Position numbers and translations under genes: made by a program
Notes under the pieces: model-generated
Database searches by the model: none
What the model saw: the letters and a program-made list of their open reading frames with translations, nothing else
Told to the model about the DNA's origin: nothing
Assembly (NCBI GenBank): GCA_003255025.1
Contig: QANY01003970.1
Coordinates: 868,001-932,000, forward strand
Reading direction: 5' to 3'
Length of the DNA stretch: 64,000 bases
Source of the DNA: Datisca glomerata
Taxonomy: Eukaryota > Streptophyta > Magnoliopsida > Cucurbitales > Datiscaceae
Shown here: one piece after another, positions 57,866-64,000 of the stretch
How positions within the stretch are numbered: position 1 is the first letter of the stretch
Layout: every line of letters begins with the position of its first letter

Positions 57866-57967
57866 GGAATTGTGGCTTCAGGGTTGGCAGTGACTCTAAC
57901 AACATGGTGTGTGCAGGTAAGAGGTCCATTGCTTGTGTCATGTTTTAATATGCTAAGCATATAACTT
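57866..57967 (+). pseudogene. Captured WAT1/EamA transporter exon fragment
   Basis: After a TAG that could act as an acceptor, the plus strand reads GIVASGLAVTLTTWCVQ and then VRGPLLVSCFN before an in-frame TAA. This matches the conserved segment of the second EamA domain in WAT1-related (nodulin MtN21-like, UMAMIT) transporters, where a SGIxASGxA...TWC...KGPxFVxxFxP pattern is usual. The rest of the gene is absent or unrecognised. Its place inside a CACTA element suggests transduplication. Confidence 0.6.
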
Positions 57968-58190
57968 AGTATTCTTCAGTAACTTAGTATACTAACATGC
58001 TTTAACAGTATGGAATATGTTGCATCTTTAATATGGTAAGAAATATTGATAAACTGAGCTCTTACATGATATAATTAAATATGAGTCGTTAAACTTTTAC
58101 AGCCAACAATGTTGCGTATATTTTTTTTTCCAGCGGGCACCTATGATGACGGTTTGGCACCTATAGCTGTGGTTATAAACCGAAGGGTTG

Positions 58191-58790
58191 GGTTTCATTC
58201 ACTGACCCATTTAATAAAGTAAATAGGAAAAAATGGAATCGTTCGAATCAATCTATTATGTTTAGTAAACAAAGAGAAAAGAACATGTTTCGAGGAGAAC
58301 AACCCGAGAACAACCTCCTTATAGAAGAGATGAACAACAAAAATGATGAAGTTTACCTGCAACATGATAGATCGAAGCTAAGTAAATCGAAAGGAGAAGG
58401 TTTGGTTCGTTGAAGGCTTCGATGGAGTTAGAGAGAGTTGATGGATGAGGGAGAGAGAGTAGTTTTTTTACTAGAGAGAGAGAAATGGTTAAAAGTTAAA
58501 AATATCTTTTAATAAAGAAAATATGTAAAATAGGTGAGTTGGAAGAGAGAGAATTGTATTTTAGTAGATGACTCTGCATTTATGAGTCCCACACATGATA
58601 CATTATCACTTAACACGTTACATCAATGTCTCCGTAAACTTAGTTAACATAGAGTGACATAAAGATTACATTGAGACGTTAAGTCAACTAATATGGTCAA
58701 ATGGAGATTTTTAAATTGTGATGGTCAAATTGAAAAATGACATAAATTATGATGGCCAAGTTGATGATTTTTCCCTAAATTTAAACTTGA
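58191..58790. other. Spacer, purine-rich in part
   Basis: GA-rich stretches (58430-58490) and unique sequence, maybe still inside the CACTA element. No coding evidence. Confidence 0.35.
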
Positions 58791-60820
58791 GAACCTATTT
58801 GCTAAGACTCTTCTCATTGTGTATCCTTCTAATGTTGGAGTAAAACGTGGTAGAATAAATAACAGTTCTGCTTCTTGTGACATAAACATTTATGTCACAT
58901 ATGGTAAAGAATGAGATTCTCCCCAGTTTGGATTTTACTGATCTAGGAGTGTGTGGATTGTATTAAGGGAAAACAAACCAAACACACAGATAAGAGAGCA
59001 ACAAGAAGCACATAACTTCTTAAAATTATTCACACTGATATATGTAGACCTTTTGATATTATATTTTTTAATGGAGAAAAATATTTCATTACCTTTATCA
59101 ATGGTTTTTCACGTTATGACTACATCTATGTGTTGAAAGAAAAATCTCAAGTTGTCGAAGCCCTTGAGGTTTATATAAATGAAGTTGAAAGACAATTGGA
59201 TAGAAATATGAAAATTATTCTGTCAAATAGAGGTGGTAAATATTATGAAAAATATAATGAATCAGGACAATGTCCAGGTCCATTTGCTAAGTTCCTAGAG
59301 AAAACGTGGCATATGCTCAATACACTATACCAGGTACACCACATCAAAATAGCGTTGCTGAATGTCATAATCGTACCTTATTTGATATAGTTAGAAGTAT
59401 GTTAAGTGATTCCACCTTACACATTTCATTATGGATGCATGCACTTAAAACTGCCATGTATTTGTTAAATCATGTTCCTAGCAAGGCAATCCCAAAAACT
59501 CTTTTTGAACTTTAGACTAGAAAACATAGTTTAAGGTATTTGCATGTTTGAGGTTGTCCCGTAGAAGCTAGAGTCTATAATCAACAGAAAAAGAAATTGG
59601 ATTTTAGAAAAGTAAGCGGTTACTTCATTGATTATCCTGAAAAATCAAAAGGGTACATATTTTACTGTCCTAATCACAATCCAAGAAAGTAGAAATTGGA
59701 AATGCAAAATTTATAGGAAATGGCGAAAGTAATGGGAGTGATAAACCACAAAATGTGGTTATCCAAAAGGTTGGAGTAGAGACTCCTCTACCCATAACTT
59801 CTAAAGTAGTGTTCCTATAGTTGTAGAACAGTCTGACAATATGGAACAACAAATGAGTTATTAGTCACCCCTAAATGATACTATTCCAACTGATACAATT
59901 GTAGAAGAACCTCAAGAAATAACATTAATGCGACCTCAATGAGAAAGGAGATGGGCTATTCCAAATGATTACATGGTACATCTATAAGAGTCAGATTTTA
60001 ATATTGGGATAATTAAGACCCAATTTCTTTTTCACAACCCATAGAAAGTGTTGATGCAATGAATGAAGAGATTGAAATCTAAGAAAGAAAATGATGTTTG
60101 GGAAGTCATTAGTTTTCCAGAAGGTTGTAAAAAAATTGGGTGTAAATTAGTCTTCAAGACTAAACATGATTCTAAAGGCAACATTGAACGATATAAAGAC
60201 AAGACTTGTTGTTAGAGGTTGCACTCAGAAAATGTGGTCTTGATTATAAGGAGACATTCTCACCTATTTTTAAGAAAGACTCATTTAGAATCATTATGGC
60301 ATTAGTGGATCATTTTGATTTCGAATTACATCAAATGGATGCTAAAATAACATTTTTGAATAGAGACTTAGAAGAAGAAATTTACATGGAACAACCTGAC
60401 GGGTTATTAAAGAAAGGGATAGCCACACGGTATGTAAACTGAAGAATTCAATTTATGGATTTAAACAAGCTTCTCGATAATGGTATCTCAAGTTCAACGA
60501 TACAATAACTTCCTTAAGATTTAATGAATCATTTTAGATCGATGTATATATCTGAAGGTTAATGGGATCAAGTTTATATTTTTAGTTCTATATGTTGATG
60601 ATATTTTACTTGTGAGCAGTGATCTTGGTCTATTATATGAAACTAAGAACTTTCTTTTTAAAATTTGAAATGAAAGATTTAAGAGATGCAATCTATGTGA
60701 TAGGAATAAAGACATTTTAAGATTAAACATGTGGATTATTAGGATTGTCTCAGAAAGCTTATATTAATAGAGTTTTAGAAAGATTTAGCATGAAAAATTG
60801 CTCAGAGATGTTCACATAAA
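58791..60820 (+). mobile_element. Truncated copia element (integrase to RT)
   Basis: Plus-strand pieces: LDFTDLGVCVDCIKGKQTKHT (58930-58995), NGEKYFITFINGFSRYDYIYVL, VERQLDRNMKIILSNRGGKY, QYTIPGTPHQNSVAECHNRT, LNHVPSKAIPKTLFEL, then RT with LDYKETFSPIFKKDSFR, HQMDAKITFLN, EEIYMEQPDG and LYVDDILLV. Reading frames shift often and several TAG/TGA codons occur. No gag, RNase H or LTRs were found, so it is truncated at both ends. Confidence 0.82.
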
Positions 60821-61580
60821 ATGTTGTTGGGTTCACCCTAAATGCACATGAGTTCAACCTATATGTTCTTGGGTTCAACTAAATGTATAAAATTAATATT
60901 TCTTGAAGGTGCTCATCTAAAATTTAGTGGGGTTCACCCCAAATGTATAAGGGTTCAACCAAAATGTTATGAGATTCAACCAAATGTATAAAATTAATAT
61001 TTCTTGGAGGTGTTCACTTAAAATTTAGTGGGGTTCACCCCAAATGAACATGGGTTCATTCCATGTGTTGTGGGTGTTCACCTCCAAAAAATATTAATTT
61101 TGTACATTTGATTGAACCCATAACATATAGATTGAACCTATGTACATTTTTTGTGAACCCCACTACATTTTAAGTGAACACCTCTAAGAAATATTAATTT
61201 GTATATTTGGTTGAACCCCATAACATATGAGTTGAACCCTGTACATTTTTTGTGAACCCATTTACATTTTAGGTGAACCTTACTATATTTTAGATGAATA
61301 CCTCAAAAAAATATTAATTTAAATATTAATTTTGTACATTTGATTGAATTCCTATACATTATTGGTGAACCCCATAATATTTTAGGTGAACACTTCCAAG
61401 AAATATTAATTTTGTACATTGGGTTAAACCCTAGAACATTTTGATTGAACCCATGTACATATTTGATGAACACTACAACATTTTAGGTAAACACCTCTAA
61501 AAAATATTAATTTTTAAATTTTGTTGAACACCCCAAGTATTTGTTGTACCCCACTACAAATTCATTGAACCCCATTAATT
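60821..61580. repeat. Large imperfect inverted repeat of GGGTTCA/TGAACCC units
   Basis: Left of about 61060 the DNA repeats GGTTCAACC, TATAAAATTAATATTTCTTG, GGAGGTGTTCAC and TTTAGTGGGGTTCACCCC. Right of it the complements occur (GTTCACCTCC, ATATTAATTTTGTACA, GTGAACCCCACTA). Each arm also repeats internally at roughly 110-130 bp. No ORF. It may be a foldback-type or MITE-like element. Confidence 0.65.
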
Positions 61581-62604
61581 GCAATCGCTACTCAACAGGT
61601 CCTAAGCGCCACTAAAAAGCATCTCATCGCCATCTTGAAAGTGTTAATCGTATCTTCATGTGCAATCGCTATGATAATAGCTCTAATCGCCATTGTTCAC
61701 TCTAATCGCCACCCTTGGTATGGAAATCGCAAAACATGCCCTTAATTGCCATTAAAATGGTTCTAATCGCCATGTCCCCCATAAACCCTGAAATTGATTT
61801 TTTGAATTAATTAACGTACACTAGACAAATCGCCAATAAAATTAAAAAAACTCGTTCTCTCAATGCAAATATTTATGAACTCTTATATGTGAAATTAGAT
61901 TGAATTAAGTAAGAATTCCTAAAACAATTGAAGACTTATTCATAAACTTGATAAAAGTTGTCATTGATAATGTTGTTGTGTTTTTGTGACAAGTATCAAG
62001 CGAGACGAGTTTTTACCATGTATAATTATAGGTCGTGATATTATGATTGTCGGTAAATCCTACTTTTCAGTTTGACGAACACATATAGCCCCCAAGGTCG
62101 GATTCTACTGTTAAATTGAACTTCTCCGCTAAAAATTTGTTAATTAAATATTGAAAGTTGAAATTTAACCTGTTATTTTATAATTATAACCCTATAAAAT
62201 TTGAAAAATAATCTCATTTATGTTTTTAATTTATAACCCTATAAATATATTTTTTTATTCTATCAATTCTTATATTGTCTCCCACTCTTGAGTATGAATG
62301 ATGTTTTACTGATAAAATATTTGATTTTTTATACTTGTAAATCAATTGGAACCCTTAAGAACCATATGAAAACTTACTTGATTATTACATTGAAAGTATG
62401 TCTCCTACCAGCATGAGAATCTTGCTGTAAGGACCTGCTGGAAGAGTATGGTACTTGGTTGAGCGTGTATCAATAAAGAGTTTAAGAATCGAGGTGTCTT
62501 TCATCCAAGACAGAATCCCAGCTTCAATGCTATGTGATCAATCATTCACCAAAGAGGATCTAACAACTAGTCTTGAAGGGTTTTGAGCACCATACTTTAT
62601 CGAG
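61581..62604. other. Spacer with AATCGCCAT repeats
   Basis: 61575-61790 repeats CTAATCGCCAT, ATCGCTA and ATCGCCAC at irregular distance. The rest has nothing recognisable. Confidence 0.4.
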
Positions 62605-62939
62605 TCTGATGGTCTAATCAAAGATACTTATGATCTTTTCTAGAAACATTGGTTATCTTATAACCATGATGAGGTGTCTTCATCTTCGCAGGTGCTAAAC
62701 GTCTGTAAGTTGGTTTTTAAAGATAGGAGATGACTCATATTGTTATGCAATGTAAATTTGTAATCTACTTGTTCCGATGGTCTAATCGAAGATACTTATG
62801 ATCTTTTCTAGAAACATTGGTTGTCTTATAACCATGATGGGGCGTCTACATCTTCGCAGGTGCTAAACGTCTATAAGTTAGTTTTTAAATATAGGAGATT
62901 CCTCATATTGTTATGCAATGTAAATTTATAATCTACTTG
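62605..62939 (+). repeat. 168-bp tandem duplication
   Basis: Two adjacent copies (from 62605 and 62773) share CGATGGTCTAATC-like starts, GATCTTTTCTAGAAACATTGG, CTTCGCAGGTGCTAAACGTCT and ATTGTTATGCAATGTAAATTT. Few substitutions separate them, so it is fairly recent. Confidence 0.85.
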
Positions 62940-63768
62940 ATATATGCACTAACAATAACAACCGTAACACTAGAAGCATCAGGGTCGGCTAGAGCGACCG
63001 TTGATGATATAAGAGTGGCTGACATCCCACTACCATCGTGGCAGATAATGCTTCCACTCACAGATAGTGGTAGTGAGTTGATTGACATTTCACATGATGT
63101 TGTAGCCTGGAGTCTTCCATCAGCTGAAATCGATTATGTGAGTTATCATGTTAATATTTATTAATTATCATATTAGCACGCATTTCAGATAATGCAGGTG
63201 CCGATGAGATGCACGGCAAGCATGTTGCACATGACTGGTGGTCTCAACAGGTTGTTCTTCAAGAAAATGTTGAGCGTGCGAGAGTCGATGGTAAATGCGA
63301 TGATAAAGGCGAAAGCTTCAATGAAAAAGAAGGATAAGTAAATTATAAACTCACTATTTTCCCTAATTATTTTTTGATTTCAAATCAAAATATTCAAATT
63401 AACTCTTATAGCTTACATTTTGAGTATGTACACTTGTAAGGGAAGTTGCAAAGACGCCTGCAAATGTATGAAACTCAAAGAAGCAGGCATGGGGATGATG
63501 ATGATGACGGCGATGATGAGATGATGATGATGATGATGAGGATGACGATGATGGTGACGATGATGGTGACGATGATGACGATGATGGTGACGGTGACGAT
63601 GATAATGATGATGATGATCATGATGATAATGATGACGACGACGATGATGATGATGACGACGATGAAGATGATGATGTTGATGAAGATACTGAATCGGATG
63701 TGGAACATGAAGGGCGCACAAAACATTCACATCATGCTTTGTCGAAAAAGAGAAAAGTTGCACCATGA
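62913..63768 (+). pseudogene. Unidentified gene fragment with Asp-rich, NLS-bearing C terminus
   Basis: 62913-63164 is open (83 aa, ADIPLPSWQIMLPLTDSGSE among it), 63190-63336 is open in another frame (MLHMTGGLNRLFFKKML), and 63430-63768 encodes QRRLQMYETQRSRHG followed by an acidic run. Within the GAT repeats the frame must change once: after it the text is Asp/Glu-rich, then HSHHALSKKRKVAP and a stop (TGA ending 63768), a good monopartite NLS. A short intron could separate the parts. I do not recognise the family; an acidic nuclear protein or transposon-encoded product is possible. Confidence 0.35.
63490..63690. repeat. Degenerate (GAT)n trinucleotide repeat
   Basis: GATGAT/GACGAT repeats with interruptions; it encodes poly-Asp in one plus frame. 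His-rich and Met-rich ORFs in other frames here are artefacts of the repeat. Confidence 0.9.
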
Positions 63769-64000
63769 CGCTTTGTTTATATTTTTTAAGTTTATATGAA
63801 CATTTTTAAACTGGATTCTAAGTTTGTTGAGTATATGTTTGCATTTTTTAAATTCTGGCTACATTTTATTTGACATATTATGGATGCAAAGAAGTGTTTT
63901 GATTGTGGATTTTATAATATTTATGGGGAGGTTCAGTCTAATCGTTGTTTGGACATAACCATATCCTAAAATTTTTGTGCATAATGATAAAATTTACAAA
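63769..64000. other. Spacer to window end
   Basis: AT-rich sequence without a recognisable feature; possibly 3' UTR of the preceding fragment. Confidence 0.3.

Larger units (their letters stand above)
56116..58190 (+). mobile_element. CACTA (En/Spm) transposon left end with captured DNA
   Basis: CACTACAAGAAAATC at 56116-56130 is a canonical CACTA terminus, preceded by TAA as a possible 3-bp duplication. Subterminal GCGGCTGTT/AACCGCCG motifs follow to about 56320. From 56330 the DNA looks like a gene leader with a long CT microsatellite (56459-56507), and at 57866-57965 a transporter exon fragment occurs. CACTA-like subterminal text (GGGCACCTATGATGACGG, CCTATAGCTGTGG) reappears near 58134-58190. 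I found no right terminus. Confidence 0.6.

Noticed and set aside
60521..60730. Minus-strand ORF opposite the copia RT
   Set aside because: Antisense shadow of the RT motif region.
63413..63799. His-rich and Met-rich ORFs over the GAT repeat
   Set aside because: Trinucleotide repeats give open frames in every phase. Only the Asp frame ends in a sensible C terminus.

Overview
The window reads as nuclear DNA of a eudicot plant. It is AT-rich, has GT-AG introns, and carries plant-type Ty1/copia, Ty3/gypsy, LINE, CACTA and MITE sequences around two plant genes. I could identify no species. Coordinates and domain calls come from reading the sequence and its translations; no search was run.

Only two intact host genes are visible. 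(1) At 5541-6550 (+) is a two-exon HANABA TARANU-type GATA transcription factor (262 aa), with a pyrimidine-rich leader that holds two small upstream ORFs. (2) At 51481-53058 (-) is a three-exon LEA group-4 protein (390 aa) with a signal peptide and a cluster of ABRE/G-box motifs upstream. From memory, both Arabidopsis HAN-like loci (GATA20/At2g18380 and GATA19/At4g36620) also have a LEA_4 gene a few genes away (At2g18340, At4g36600), so the pair looks like old microsynteny spread about 45 kb apart by transposons.

Between them, left to right: a degenerate minus-strand copia element (8597-16077, 5-bp TSD AATAT) that was hit by a 2.6-kb solo LTR (9501-12147, TSD TCTTC); AT-rich spacer with LTR-like fragments (16083-21746); a Tat-like minus-strand Ty3/gypsy element (21747-35253) with decayed gag-PR-RT-RH-INT, a 60-bp tandem array, an antisense multi-exon plant-mobile-domain (PMD) gene and a second, 90-bp tandem array; then a minus-strand L1-type LINE (36884-50472) bounded by a 12-bp TSD. 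The LINE is invaded by a plus-strand copia element and an Angela/BARE-like solo LTR (45742-47660), and part of it is inverted.

Right of the LEA gene are a hAT-like MITE, a TRIM-like mini retrotransposon, a CACTA terminus followed by a captured WAT1/EamA-transporter fragment, a truncated copia integrase-RT, a large imperfect inverted repeat, and an unidentified probable pseudogene with an Asp-rich, NLS-bearing tail at the end of the window.

The most interesting points are the gypsy element with an antisense PMD gene between two codon-periodic arrays, the shuffled LINE/copia nest, the WAT1 fragment next to a CACTA end, and the two uORFs of the HAN-like gene. No tRNA, rRNA or CRISPR array was seen.
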